The notes under the pieces: model-generated | Database searches by the model: none | What the model saw: the letters and a program-made list of their open reading frames with translations, nothing else | What the model was told of the DNA's origin: nothing | From: Sipunculus nudus | Lineage: Eukaryota > Annelida > Sipuncula > Golfingiida > Sipunculidae | DNA length: 64,000 nt | Assembly (NCBI GenBank): GCA_026874595.1 | Contig: CM049321.1 | Location: 10,405,979 to 10,469,978, forward strand | Reading direction: 5' to 3' | Translations under genes and position numbers: made by a program | In this document: piece by piece, positions 46,401 through 60,229 of the stretch | Layout: every line of letters starts with the position of its first letter | Position numbering within the stretch: position 1 is the stretch's first letter

Positions 46401-49400
46401 AACATTAATAAAAGCTATAATTTTTGGCCAATTTCTTTCAGCTTTCTAAACTAAAAAGCTGAAATGCTTATGTGTGCATGATATGAAAATTATATCAACA
46501 GTGCTCACGGGAAACAAACGTGCCATGGTCACAGTTGGGCAAAATTTAAGGTACTAATTTTATATTTATACTAAATAAAATTTGAAATATTCAGAACTAA
46601 TTTTGGGTATTCAATTGAATCTTGATTAAATAATGTTACATCCCTGACAAAAAAATCTCTAGCTTCAGCAATGCTCTTGTTAAGGGAGTAAATATATTTC
46701 TTGATTTTTTACAAAGTGCATTATGTTTGGGCCCATAACTTAAAACAATTACACAATACTGACATCATTCTGTCATGTGCATAGAGAATGAAAAATATGT
46801 ATATTATTTATGATTAAAGTCAGATCAGTGGTTTTGATATTAGGCAGTCTTGAAGTGTAACAATGTGTTTTTATTGGAAAAATGAAGTTTTTTCATTAAT
46901 ATCTCGAATGTCCTAGTGACCAAATTCTTGGCATGGTAGGGCATTTTGGAGACATCTAACTGTATGCCGAATTTAAGGAACTTAGAGCTGAAGCTTGGGA
47001 GCTGAGCTCTTGCAAACTGCATAACACTAGCTTGATGTAAACAATATGTTACATGGTGCTTGAAAACTTGATTAAAATCTACAGTTTTTGATCAACTGGT
47101 TTCAAATTTTTGGTGTTAACAGTTGAAATGCTAACAAAAACATGCTGTGAAAATTAAATCCACAGTACTTACAGGAAAAAAACGTGCCATGGTCAAAGTT
47201 GGGCAAAATTTAAGGTACCAATTTTTTATTTTTATTAATATTTTAAAAAATTTAAAAGATTTTCATCTAATTTTGGGTGTACAATTTAATTTTGATTAAT
47301 TAAAGTTATATTACTGGAAAAAAGGTCCATAGCATTAACATTTTTTGTGTTAAGTGATCAAATATCTTTTCTGATTTTTTACAAAATGCATTATGTTTGG
47401 GCCCATAACTTTTTTAAATTAAATAATACAGACATAATTTCTGGCATGTACATAGGAACTATATAGAGGAATATTTATGGTAAATATGAGGTAAAACAGA
47501 TGAGTGGTTTTGATATTAGGCAGTCCTGAAGTGTGAAAATAGGTTTTTAATAAAAAATTGAGGTTTTTCCTTAATTTCCCAAAGAAACGAAGTTGCAAAC
47601 ACCCAGTTTTCGGCTTGGTAGGAGATCTTGGGGACATCTAACATTATGCCGAATTTTGGATTCCTAGGTCTTACGGTTTCAAAACGTGCCACATCTACGG
47701 ACGGACGGACGGACGGACAGACGGACGGACGACGGACAATGGACCACGACTATAGCTCAGATGACTTATAGTCAGCTGAGCTAAAAATGTAGTCGAGACA
47801 CACCGGTCGGGAGCGGGATGGGGGCGGGGGGGGGGGGGGGTTGGTTGTGGTTCTATATTGACTTGAATGCAGACGGCCCTTTTGCATTTGCTGAATTTTT
47901 TAACGGGGGGGGGGGGGGATCTACAAGTCTCTCCGGCCGGCGATTGCCCGCATATCTACTGATTTTCCGTGATAATCACCAGATTTTTACGCTCATTTTG
48001 GTCACTTCTGATTTCGTCTCTAGGACTGTTATTGGCGTCAGAAATGATAAAATGAAGGAAAGATAAGGTTGTGTTTAAGATAAGGTTTTTTTTTAGCTCC
48101 ATCAACCGAATTTTCCGGCCGTATAAAAATCGGCCGGAAAATCCTTAACATTTTCAAGGATTTTTAAAGCCGATTTTTCCCACCGGATTTTAAAAAACTC
48201 CGGCTTACATTATACCCTCACATCCACCGATCCTACCTTTTTTTCCGGCAAGCAAAAAAGCGGCCGAAAAAGGCCAAACAAAAATTTTAATTTTTTTTAT
48301 GTTTCTTCAACAAAATAATAATTTTAACTATTTCAGTGCCTGAATAAGGATGGCGTGAAGACCGAGCTGAGCGTTTCGTATCAGTACCAAGTGAGGCCGA
48401 AGAGCCTGTATGACGTTACTCTACAGTTCCGGGACCACGAGACGTTTGAGGGAATACTAAAGGCCGTCGGTGAGTGGTTCATCTTAACATCGAATTTTCG
48501 CTGCATGTTTGAGCCTGGATAATCCATCTCCATTCTCGAATCCGGTCAAAGCTTCTTGGTTTTCATCATTCACTCTTAAAACTGATTATTGATCCTTAAA
48601 AGGAACAATTTCAGATGTTTAAATTGATAATGTACTCTTTAAAACTGGTTCCATATATGAATGTCTTTTTATGATATTATACTCAATATACAAGAGAAAA
48701 TTGATGGAATGCTGTACATGTTACACTCATCGGATTTCGCTATCCAACCGTTAATGGGAAAATATGGTCACAAAAGCCAGATAATTACATAATATCAAGT
48801 CTCAACAACAACAAAAAAAGGATCTGCCTCTGTGCACCTTGTAACCAACTCGCAGCGTTTCCTCTCAGTGTGATACACAAAGGTCGCTCAAGAATCGAAC
48901 TTAAAAATATATTTAGAAACAATTAACCACGAAAATTCTGTTGTTCAAAAGATAAAAAGGGATTGACTAAATTGAATAGTGCATTATCGGTGAGTACATC
49001 TGTATGTAAGCACATTTTCAATGTTATTACGCAAAATATTTTTTCAGGTAGGGCGGCCATACACGAAACTTGTGCCCGTTATAATACGTCACAGTTCCAG
49101 TCTGAACGAGGCGGTTTCCAGGCAGCGGTCCGTGACACGGTCAAGGCCAGATATGACCTGTTCAAGAGCGATATAAACGACCTTCAGGTACTGTGCATCT
49201 ATAAATAGTATCATTTACTTTATAAATAATATGGCGGAGTAAAATGTTTTCAGATAATTTATAATGTAGAGAAACTGCAACAAGCACTTGTAGTTTCTAA
49301 CAAATGGGAGTTTCGGGTAACCAATTAGGCCTAAGATCAATGTTTCGCCGAATGTTTAATATGTTTTTTTATTCGCCCGTCTTATGACGGGAATATTATA

Positions 49401-51068
49401 TATGGTATACCCGTCCGTCCGTTAACTTTTAGTGTCGTCGAGATAACTTATCGGGGCTTTGATGGATTTTCACGAAACTCGCCATAACTACTTACCAACA
49501 GATTATCTCGCCGAGTTTGATTATCGGCAACATCTACGCATATTTAATAAGGTCAGGGGTCAAAAGGCTACTTTGTGGTGTCGCCCGATAATTTGTTAAG
49601 AATATGAAGGATTATAAAAAACGCATAATAAATAATAATAAATGAAATATCTTGCTTAAGCTCGATTTCCAGCAAAATCCATGCATATTTAAAGAGGTCA
49701 GAGGTCACCGCACTTTGGAGGAATCTAGGTGACTTACCAAAAATCCTGTGGATTTTCATGAAACTCGTACATATTAACCAATACAATTTCTCATCTGAAT
49801 TACCTTCTCATCAAAATTCAAGCATATTTAATGGGGTCAGAGATCACCAGATACATGACGGGCGTATTATGCACGTTTGCGGTGCTCTTGTTAATAAAGT
49901 AACACTTTCAGAAAAGCAATACTGTTATTATTCATGTTTTTAAAACGCTAATTTCCCATCATTTATGATATATATTTGACGCTGTATTTAATAGTCCATT
50001 TACCTGTTAATTTCCGCAATGACGGCACGCCTGACTCAGAGAGCAGAAAACTCGTACAAGGAACGACTTAATTTTCTATAGCCCTGGATTAAAGCACGTA
50101 GAAACATCTTCATTGAAATATGACAAGTTGTTTTAATAGTTCATGTCCCCCCCCTACACACACACACACACAAACAATCTTTTTACTCGTAGAAATTGCA
50201 TATATGCCGAGCATTGGTTTGTGCGCCGTTGGTAGAGGAGGTACAACATTTCTTTTAAAAAAATTGTTCATATTTGTCATTATATATCTGACAGGTAAAC
50301 AACATCAAGCGGCCCTCTGACTATGAGACGGCGATCAAAGAAAAAGAGGCCGCCAAGGAGAACATCAGAGTACGTTACAACTCTTATTATTAGCACTATT
50401 AGTTCTCAAAGTAGTAAAAATGACGGTCCGAAAAGTGTTCATTACGCGGGGTGTCCGCAGCCCTGGGTTTCACTATTGTAGTAGCTAGTGTTAGAAATTA
50501 TTTTTAAACCATGTTCAATGATTGAAAGGAAAAATAAAGACTGATGATCGATTATCAGACGATTATTTATGTACCTACGTTATCGTGAAATCTGCGTTAT
50601 AGATTTATACTCTTAAACATTACCCGAATAAATTCTGATAGTACATCACGCTGGAAGGTCGAGGTAACGGCGGGTTGTTGACACTTTTAATGCTCTGTAC
50701 AACTTTGTATCCCGTCTTTCTTATATCTTTGACAAGAATATAATATAATTTACTGGATGATTGCATGTGTATATATATTCAGTTTAATGAATTATGAAGG
50801 AAAGCGACCAATCATCGGTATGATCCATTAATTGGCTCACCACTAGTATAACACAGCAGACCTGTCGTAGTCTTAGTAACATAAATTATCGTATTTATTA
50901 TCCTCAATAACTTTTATTTGTAGTACAATAAATTTGATGTAGACAGGGCAAGGTTTGATAGTTTGCACTTTCTGTATGAATTAATTCGTACTTCCTTTAT
51001 ATTTTGATATTTGTTGGTGACAAGAGCTTGCCAAGAAAGATGCACCTTTCAGCTTTGTCCCTTATTTA

Positions 51069-51151
<83 letters not shown>

Positions 51152-52997
51152 GAATTTGGGTCGTCATAAAGCACTGGGGCATACATTTAAAATAGGCCTT
51201 TATTGCCTCCGCCAGGAGGGTCTGCGTTCATCCCGGTTTGTTTGTGTTTGTGTGTTTGTTGACAACCTGTCTCACGCAATCATGAACGGAATCCCATGAC
51301 ATTTTCAGGGCACCTTGGGAATGGGCCAATGAAAAATCGATTTTATTTTGGTGTGGGTCCTGCTCATGATCCGAATCCAAGAAGGACTTTCAGGAATATT
51401 CATAAATGTGCAGTCACATATACTCGATTGGACATGGGAATATGCGTCGAATAATTTAATGCAAACATTTGTTTGGGAACTTATACACCAACGAACCTGG
51501 TAATATTGGTCAATAAGTGAATAAAAATGCGGGTTCTAGAGTACCCCACATTAAGGATCGCCCACATGGCGGAGGCCTGCATCCCTGAGAATACATATTT
51601 TATTATAAAATCTCTTCACGAATGTTAAAAAAACTTATAAGAACGATAAGCCTTCTTTACTTCAAGGGATACATAATGCAAGGTTCGTGGAATTTCGTGG
51701 AATAGTGTTCTTTCATACATGTGTTTGTTCTCAATCAGTAGACATTGTCAGGCTAGGCATACCAGTCGATATTTAAAAATACACATCCAAGTGATATGCA
51801 GTTATAACTTCGGTAAATTAACGATAGAAGTGACTTTTTCACATGTCCTGCTTGCAAGGTGATATGGTTCCGTCCCACACACAAATCACATATTTCTTTA
51901 TGTAACCTAAAGGCTCCCTTAGAGGCTCACATGGTGGAGTTTGGTAGTTGTAGGAGTGGAGTAAACCGAAATACCCTGAGAAAACCACGGGCCTTGGACA
52001 GGCTACTCATAGTTACGCCGGGAATCAAACCTTGGTCGCCAGCGGGGAGAGCCGAGCGTGTTACTACTCGAACGTCAAGGCCATTTTAAATATGTTAAAT
52101 TAATAATAGGCCAGAAATTCCAAAGTTTGCAAAAAAAAGTTTCTTTCCTAATTTTCGTCTTTCTCTAAACAGGTAGCCGAGAACGAAAGACCGCGGAAAA
52201 TCACGCAGGCAAAAACGAGAAAACGCAAGGCCGAAACCCAAGCGGAAATGACAGTAGCCAAGGCCTACTCCGACGCTAATATCATCAATAACAAGTAAGC
52301 ATATTCAGTTAAGTAAAAAGACATGTTTTTCAAGTGTTTATGTATGAGAACGTGTCGTTAGTGTTTTCATACATGTGTCTGAACAGAGTGATTCTTGGTC
52401 ACGTCGAGATTGGTAAGTTCAGTCGGCTCCATGGTGCAGACATAAAATAAAGTTAAGTTACCGTAATATGAAAATTACAGTAACGTAATATCCGCTTGTG
52501 TTGAGCCCTAGCTTTTAGTCTTGAACTAGCACCAGACGTGATCCGGCAGTCGCGTACGCGAAATTCGTGAATCGTTTGATTGGTTCAACTGTCTTGTTCA
52601 TTATTCATCGAATAGACGCCTGAGAGGCTCTAAATCAAGGTCTGTGAAAGCATAGCTGCCACAGACTTGGTAGAGGAACAGAGTATATGCTTATATTCAA
52701 ATATATGCAGTTTTTGTTAATTTCGACAACTTCCATACAGCACTTTCAGTATCATGTGTTCTAATTTTGACATCGCACTGCTGTAAATTTTACAGGGCCT
52801 ATACAGAAGCGGCGGCCATTATAGACCAGTACCAGAAAGAGGCTACGGTATATGCGACACTAGTGTCACCTACGGGTCTGAATCTGACTACAGAGGGTTT
52901 CCTGTCCTACATGGGCGTCAGATCGGTGTCCATGTCAAAGAACCCGGTTTACGTCAGTATTCAAGGTCCCGCCAAGTCCTCTTACGTCACGCCGTAG
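43339..52997 (+). CDS. SPFH/band-7 domain protein, 7 exons, 307 aa
   Basis: Exons are 43339-43453, 44950-45086, 48337-48469, 49048-49187, 50295-50369, 52173-52294 and 52796-52997. All are GT/AG and in phase, totalling 924 nt. Residues about 8-31 (LVWSGVGVLVVGVAAIGLLA) form one membrane segment. After it come VGLKYDTVSVTLGTEPVGEG and an SPFH-like core with GPPGFQIIKFPSVFRTISF and DGVKTELSVSYQYQV. An Ala/Glu/Lys-rich helical region (AIKEKEAAKENIRVAENE, RKRKAETQAEMTVAKAYSDA) follows and is typical of the coiled-coil part of prohibitin/flotillin/stomatin relatives. SPFH proteins oligomerise into membrane scaffolds. The subfamily and the compartment are not determined by what I see. Confidence 0.88.
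44950..45086 (+). CDS. SPFH gene exon 2
   Basis: Acceptor ATACAG ends at 44949 and donor GTAAGT begins at 45087. It encodes the N-terminal part of the SPFH core (VGLKYDTVSVTLGTEPVGEG, GPPGFQIIKFPSVFRTISFG). Intron 2 after it holds an inverted copy of repeat A. Confidence 0.88.
45179..47782 (-). mobile_element. Repeat A, copy 2 (2,604 bp), inverted
   Basis: The inverse complement of 18433-21042 along its full length. It begins CAAGGGACCTATGGGTCAC and ends in ACTTATAGTCAGCTGAGCT, with the GGACGGAC-rich stretch at 47698-47740. It keeps the same internal duplication and has no long ORF. It sits in intron 2 of the SPFH gene. Confidence 0.8.
47820..47919. repeat. Two poly-G tracts
   Basis: Runs of G at about 47823-47840 and 47906-47919 within a short GC-rich block following repeat A. 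Confidence 0.85.
48110..48141. repeat. Perfect hairpin TTTTCCGGCC / GGCCGGAAAA
   Basis: Inverted arms of about 12 bp around a TATAAAAA loop, followed by further CCGGC-rich palindromic sequence up to 48270. Probably a MITE end or relic. Confidence 0.55.
48337..48469 (+). CDS. SPFH gene exon 3
   Basis: Acceptor TTTCAG ends at 48336 and donor GTGAGT begins at 48470. It encodes CLNKDGVKTELSVSYQYQVR and LQFRDHETFEGILKAV. The D-G-V-x-x-x-L-S-V-x-Y-x-Y pattern is characteristic of band-7 domains. Confidence 0.9.
49048..49187 (+). CDS. SPFH gene exon 4
   Basis: Acceptor TTTTCAG ends at 49047, donor GTACTG begins at 49188. It encodes AAIHETCARYNTSQFQSERG and the AAVRDTVKARYDLFKSDIND helix, matching the R-x-x-I-x-x-x-C/V ... 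R/Q-x-x-F segment of SPFH proteins. Confidence 0.9.
49374..49890 (+). mobile_element. Repeat D copy 2, uninterrupted
   Basis: It begins CGCCCGTCTTATGACGGG and ends TTTGCGGTGCTCTTG, co-linear with 32022-33190 apart from the 699-bp insert there. It lies in intron 4 of the SPFH gene. Confidence 0.75.
50156..50173. repeat. (CA)n microsatellite
   Basis: Short CA run in intron 4 of the SPFH gene, 120 bases before exon 5. Confidence 0.85.
50295..50369 (+). CDS. SPFH gene exon 5
   Basis: A 25-codon symmetric exon (phase 0 to 0) with acceptor GACAG and donor GTACGT. It encodes VNNIKRPSDYETAIKEKEAA and KENIR, the start of the charged helical region. Confidence 0.88.
51074..51150. repeat. (TA)n microsatellite
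   Basis: A long TA run in intron 5 of the SPFH gene. The apparent Ile-Tyr repeat ORF across it is an artefact. Confidence 0.95.
51205..51600 (+). mobile_element. Repeat C, most complete copy
   Basis: It starts GCCTCCGCCAGGAGG (51205) and has TGGCGGAGGC at 51567-51576, so GCCTCCGCCA is an inverted terminal motif. It contains the shared CGCAATCATGAACGGAAT and TTTTGGTGTGGGTCC blocks. MITE-like and non-coding. Confidence 0.65.
51846..52086 (-). mobile_element. tRNA-like SINE of a second family
   Basis: On the minus strand there is a B-box match GGTTTGATTCC near CGCTCGGCTCTCC, followed by a GGCCCGTGGTTTTCTCAGGG block. That block is reminiscent of the conserved central domain in widespread invertebrate SINEs (recognition from memory). 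The A box is weak. Confidence 0.5.
52173..52294 (+). CDS. SPFH gene exon 6
   Basis: Acceptor TAAACAG ends at 52172 and donor GTAAGC begins at 52295. It encodes VAENERPRKITQAKTRKRKA and ETQAEMTVAKAYSDANIINN, a highly basic then Ala-rich coiled-coil helix. Confidence 0.88.
52796..52997 (+). CDS. SPFH gene terminal exon
   Basis: Acceptor TTTACAG ends at 52795. It encodes AYTEAAAIIDQYQKEATVYA, then GLNLTTEGFLSYMGVRSV and a C-terminal tail ending SSYVTP with TAG at 52995-52997. The stop lies about 65 nt before a TIR element that may supply the transcript's 3' end. Confidence 0.9.
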
Positions 52998-53063
52998 TAA
53001 TGACGTCACAGGTTACGTTACGTGTTTACTGTGAGGTCACGTGATCTGATTGCCATCTGTTAA
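52998..53063 (+). other. 3' UTR of the SPFH gene up to a TIR element
   Basis: Only 65 bases separate the stop from the inverted terminus at 53064. A candidate AATAAA at 53154-53159 lies inside that element. Confidence 0.45.
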
Positions 53064-54512
53064 GGGGGAACTTGACACTTTAAACTACCAATTGAATTTC
53101 TTAGATATTTTACACACATGGATTCTACAAAGCATACTTTGAAAAAATTATGAAATAAAATTTGGGGGTCAACGTGCTTATTTTTGCATTATATGAAGTT
53201 GAAAATGGACACTTGTGGTGGGTTTTATATGATATTATAAGTAATGGGGAAATAAAAGTTGCACATTTTAGAAAATTGACCAATGTTTTTTTCATGTATT
53301 CTAAATAAACATGCAGAATTAAATATCAATCTTATTTGAAGCAAAAATGTGTTTGTCAATGGGTAAAATCTTAAAATATTGAGCCAGAATTTCGACATTT
53401 TGGAGATTTTTAGTTTAGTAAACCCCCGAAAGGTGGCGCTGGGAGTTGTAAGACAGAGAGCAAGTCCAAACATAAATGGCTTCTGGCGTCTTCAATTTAT
53501 AACCAGCTTTTAAAATGCCAATATAAAACGAAATATAAATATCAGCAAGTATATTCTAATTATCTCTTTTGAATTTCACCATCAATGTCATTTACAATCA
53601 TGTGGTGATATTTATGCTCCGTTTTGTCATCTACTTGCAACTGTCACAACTGACAGTTCACAGGATTATAGTCCATTTCATCCCCTCATGTCCACTTGTT
53701 TTTTGCTATGAAAATTTTTAAAAGTTACATTTCAAGGAAAACAACTGTAGTGAAGAGTAGAGGATTTAAGAACCTAATTTTCAACAAGGTAAATAAAAAC
53801 CTACCTTACATCTTATTTAAGAAACAGAATTATTAAAAAATATGAGAAATCAGTCCGAGTACATTTTACAACATATCAGACCCACTAATGGCGGTCAAGG
53901 TCATTGGTCACATGCAAAAACAGCCTCAACTGACAGCTGCTGATTGGATGATCTCATGTAAACATTCTAAAAATATAACCAGCTAAAACAAAGATGGCTA
54001 CTTATGGAGGAATACATCATAATCTGCCAGATCATGGTGAAGAGACTTTAATGTTGTGAAACATAAACAGGGGATTTATTGTGAAATTTGTAATTGCCAT
54101 ATTAGGTTGTCACTTCCATATGTTGTTTTCTTGGAAATTATTGAAAAATATAAACTTTTAAGAAAATCATCTACAAAAACAGGTGGACAGCAGGTGGTAA
54201 AATGGACTATACCATTGGTAGGCCTATATTCCTGCACTAGAGCCTTTTCTGGTAATATTGTGTTTGAAAATTCTTAAGTGAAAATGCGGAACTGCTTAAA
54301 AATAATTAAATAAAGCTGTTATGCTGAGCATTCCTACAATTATTGTTCATCCTAGTTACTTTTCTCAAATGATGCCCTGAAGCGATGACGTTTTATGACA
54401 ACAAAAGTCACAAACGGCAAAATATGTAGTCCAATGACAATATCATTCCACCAGATATTTTTAATTTGCAGTGTCATCAGTAGGGGGCGCCAGTAAAGTG
54501 TCGAGTTCCCTC
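53064..54512. mobile_element. TIR element with TTAA-like flank (1,449 bp)
   Basis: The left end GGGGGAACTTGACACTTTA and the inverse of the right end, GAGGGAACTCGACACTTTA, match at 17 of 19 positions. The flanks are TTAA (53060-53063) and TTCA (54513-54516), compatible with a mutated TTAA duplication. The interior has a 73-codon frame (54056-54277) that I do not recognise. A different family from 3394-5549. Confidence 0.65.
53154..53159 (+). terminator. Candidate polyadenylation signal AATAAA for the SPFH gene
   Basis: The first canonical hexamer after the SPFH stop, about 157 nt downstream and within the TIR element; GT-rich sequence (GTTGAAAATGGACACTTGTGG) follows. Confidence 0.4.
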
Positions 54513-54516
54513 TTCA

Positions 54517-57183
54517 GAGCTAGAAGTTTCGGTCTTTTTTTAACTATCTCACGCAAAATTCTGACATCAACTTTTCCATTGAGTTCATGATTATACATAT
54601 TGAATCAGGAGGAGAACATGTCAAAGCGCCACGCCCATTATGCCTAAATTCACAAATAGTACACCATCTTTGTCTGGAGAGATATAAAAAAAAAAACAAA
54701 CAAAAAAAAAACAAGCAGAATATGCAGAATATTAAGTATGAAAATCCAACAAAGAAGGCCACGGGATATGTAGCCAGTAAGATAGTACCAAACTATTTAT
54801 TGCAGAGACAAAGTGTTGTAAATATTTTAGAAAGCATCTCCGATGTACTCGTTACAGACTTTAAAACAGTCTTTATCCATACAGAAGCCCGCTCATACAG
54901 CTCACCACCTCTCCGTACAAGTTAAACAAAACCATGTTAAGATGTATCATTTGACTCCTAAGGTTGTACAGTAGTCAGTGGTCAGAGAAACAAGAGTATA
55001 TTCCAGATCCCTGCATCGCAGCGAACTATCAGACCAATGAAACGGGGACATCGGTAAAGCTCCTGGTGAAAACCATATTGGTATTTTTTTTTACTATAAT
55101 TTTATTACACTCAGAAAAGTAATTTAATTGAATTATCTAGCTGATTTAGACCAAGTAAGTTTACACAGTTTGGCAGTTTTAGCAATATGCATGATTTTAC
55201 AAAGCACAATGTCAATGTGTGATTGTATTTTATATTTGTTGTATTGAGGTGCTCTTATCAAATATCATATATTATATATTTAGAATTATGATTGGATTAC
55301 ATTATATTTACTATTTTTTGTGAATTGTGTGCAAGAAATGTAGTAAAATACACAAGTTTGATATAAATAAAAAAATTAAGCGTTTTCGTTTCTTATTTGT
55401 GTGTGTGTGCTAATAAATGCCGAAAAAGTTTGTTCTTCCTTTGATTATTGCAGGAGGCATTAGCAGTTTTCAAAAGTATCTTTCTTTAGCTGTTGACCCG
55501 CAATACAATGCATCATCTTTGCGATTAACAAATGAAAGTAATATGCACGTATATATTTGGTCCGAACTGACACCTATGATCAGCCATGTACGTCTATATA
55601 CTACCAGCAAATCATTGCCACTTGCACAACGCCGCAGATTTTCTCACTGCTCCTTGCATCACCTCTCGCCTTCTTTCGTGCTAATTGTCATCAAATTGAA
55701 ATAACCAGATAATAATAACAAACATATTTTTATTTACCAATGGCAGTTTAAACATAACATTATAGAAAGTCTCAAAACAAACAGCCAATGTGCATAATAA
55801 TAACATTTTTGAATATTTGTGCTTGGCTCTGTGATTAGTTGAGAACTTAAAACTGGGTTATACGAATGTGAAAAAAGTGTATTGTTGAAGTTACTCTGGA
55901 ACAATCCAGCGTTCTGAAATAATACACTATTATATACAAAGCCTCACCCTAAAGGGAAATATTATGGAATGAGCACACAACAAGATAAAGTTGGGTTGAG
56001 CTAGTTTTTGTCGTGCTCCACCGATTATTTAAAAAAATTATTGAAAATGATAATTAAAATTATTGAAAATGATAATGACCTCTTCCCCTTTCTGTTTAAC
56101 TGCGTGGTAAATATATATACGTTCTTCTTATCTTTCGATAAAACGCTACTATATATTTATCAACCTTAATATGCAAATTATCTCCTGCACACTCCCGCTT
56201 CTGTTTTTTTTAAATTTATTTCAAATTCATATGAATAATACAGACAGTTCAATGAAAATACTACGGTAAGAAAATATTGTATGTACATAAACATGTATAA
56301 ACTGAAGCATTTAAACATACAGATAGACATTGTCACCTGAGTGGTACCTTTCTATTAGGTAGAATAAAATAAAAACACTGTAATTTTTTTCATTTTGTTA
56401 ATTAAATATATTAATCTCCTGTGGAATGTTTTCGTCGATATATGATATGTAAATTACCTTTCTAAACATTAAAAATATAACGAATTATATTACGCATCCG
56501 CAGCATGCATGGCTTAATGATATATTTTCGTGTGATTAAAAAATTTATCACACCACTATTACCATTTGCAAAGATACAGGAGTTAAAATTATTTGATTTT
56601 GCTCATATCCCTATTATTGCAATAAACAACCGTAGGAAAGAAAACTGAAATGTTCCCTAAGCACAAAGGCTACATACATCATGACTCAAATGAATAAACG
56701 GGTTTGCAAACTCTAAGCCCAGGTGTGTTAGTGTGTTCGCGCGTTTTGGCTTCCTGCGGGTGACTCACAGTCTTTACGTGGCGTACAATACATCTTATCC
56801 GGCCTGCCTTATGTTATGGCGTACAACTCTGTTTAGAGAGGTTGTTAATGTATTCCTTGGCTCGTTTATATCCACAGAATGACATTTTTCACTCTTATGA
56901 CATTAAAGAAAGAAAAGCAGGCTATTGTTTCATTACAGAAGGTAAGGCACCGATACACGTTACTAATGAAGGGTTGTCTCAACTCACAATGTAGAGTCCC
57001 TTCACACTTTGATTTCTAATTAAAAATTTTGAAATTATTGGTACTTTACCTACAGAATCGATATAGGCCATCGACAATCTAGTTTCGTTAAATGGAGTAT
57101 CAGAATCAAATGAACGACCACCAAGATTTAAATCTTGAATAAAAGATGACCTTGAGTGAAAGTATTTCTTCCCAGAATACATT
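54517..57183. other. Intergenic, no supported gene
   Basis: Short open frames at 54587-54925 (crossing an A-rich run) and 55417-55704 begin with Met but show no recognisable domain or splice context. The rest is AT-rich. Confidence 0.5.
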
Positions 57184-57200
57184 TTGACTATTGCTTTTGA

Positions 57201-57211
57201 ATATATATATA

Positions 57212-57281
<70 letters not shown>
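57201..57281. repeat. (TA)n microsatellite
   Basis: A near-perfect TA run between the two convergent SPFH genes; it produces Ile-Tyr artefact ORFs on both strands. Confidence 0.95.
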
Positions 57282-57283
<2 letters not shown>

Positions 57284-58271
57284 CACAGAGTCAATGTAGA
57301 CGAGTATATAAAATTCTGCCTTTGCATGATGAGCTATCCTATCCTGAGTATTTTCACAGTAGATGTTTATGTTCCCCTACGATAAAATGTATTGACAAAA
57401 TGTACAATTTTAGGTTTTCTCCTTCAAACCCTCATATATATAGAAAAGTATAATCCCGCATGACGATCATCCTTTTAACTCGACCACCTCTTAAAAGGTT
57501 CGACCACCCTGAGAGCACGACCAACCAGATAACATGACCACCAGCCAACCAGAAAAGGCGATTCTTGGTCCTTCTGGAACATGCCCCATTTCAGCATGTA
57601 CGACGACCATCCACCTAGCGACATGTTAGCTCCTTTGACCATTACTGAGTGGCATTACTAGCCATACCAAAAGCAGCGGTCAAAATCTCGATATGGAAAT
57701 AATCAGTTTAATCTTTCTTTACCTCAATGTGGACAAAACTTGACCACTTACAAGTGGTGTGACATTTTTTAGTAAAACGGACAAAACATATTTGTTTAAT
57801 TTCTGATGAAACCCATCACGTGCAACATGTTTCCTTCACAACTAAACATAATGGTTTATCTCCCTATGTTTGTTGAATTTCCGTCCACCGACAACATACA
57901 TATCTCCCGCTGATTATGTAACTGACAGTATTGTAGCGCACGTGGGAAATAAGAAACCATGCACGGCGTCGCCATGCACAGAAATATAATTTACGCATTG
58001 GTTTGCCCATTGACGCTGCCCCTAACTTATATGGTTATGCTTTGATTACCGTGTATAACAATATCGTTCAAATTGTACCTTTACAGTGCAGTTTTCGGCA
58101 TGACTACCATCATAGTTCCTGTTGGCCAATTTTAAATGCCTACCGAGTCATGTAATCCTCAACTTCTACCTAGCTAACATGCTTGGCTATATCTGTTGGT
58201 CACCAAAGCGATCGTTTAGCGGGATTATACTCCATATTCCTGATAAAAGATAAAGGTCGATATTGACACAT
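57282..58271. other. Intergenic between convergent SPFH genes
   Basis: A CGACCAC/CGACCA motif recurs loosely in 57478-57620. No gene is seen. The 3' UTR of the minus-strand gene must lie here, but I could not pick its polyadenylation signal. Confidence 0.45.
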
Positions 58272-60010
<1,739 letters not shown>

Positions 60011-60063
60011 CTGAAAATATATCAGGTTATGGTCACTGTATAATTTATACTCATGGTTATTTT

Positions 60064-60145
60064 ATCATAATATAATATATATATATATATATATAGTTAT
60101 TTTATCATAATACAATATAAATATATATAGTTATTTTGTCTTAAT

Positions 60146-60187
<42 letters not shown>

Positions 60188-60229
60188 TTATTTTATTTTT
60201 TTATATACACACACATATATATATATATG
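60064..60229. repeat. TA-rich compound microsatellite with duplicated flank
   Basis: Alternating TA runs separated by GTTATTTTATCATAATA-like units, showing expansion of a short flank together with the microsatellite. Confidence 0.85.

Noticed and set aside
51004-51195. ORF with Ile-Tyr repeat; likewise 57184-57453 and 59034-59282
   Set aside because: Produced by translating (TA)n microsatellites; no start or splice support.
54587-54925. 112-codon open frame
   Set aside because: It crosses an A-rich run giving a Lys/Asn-rich stretch, has no recognisable domain, and is in intergenic repeat-rich DNA.
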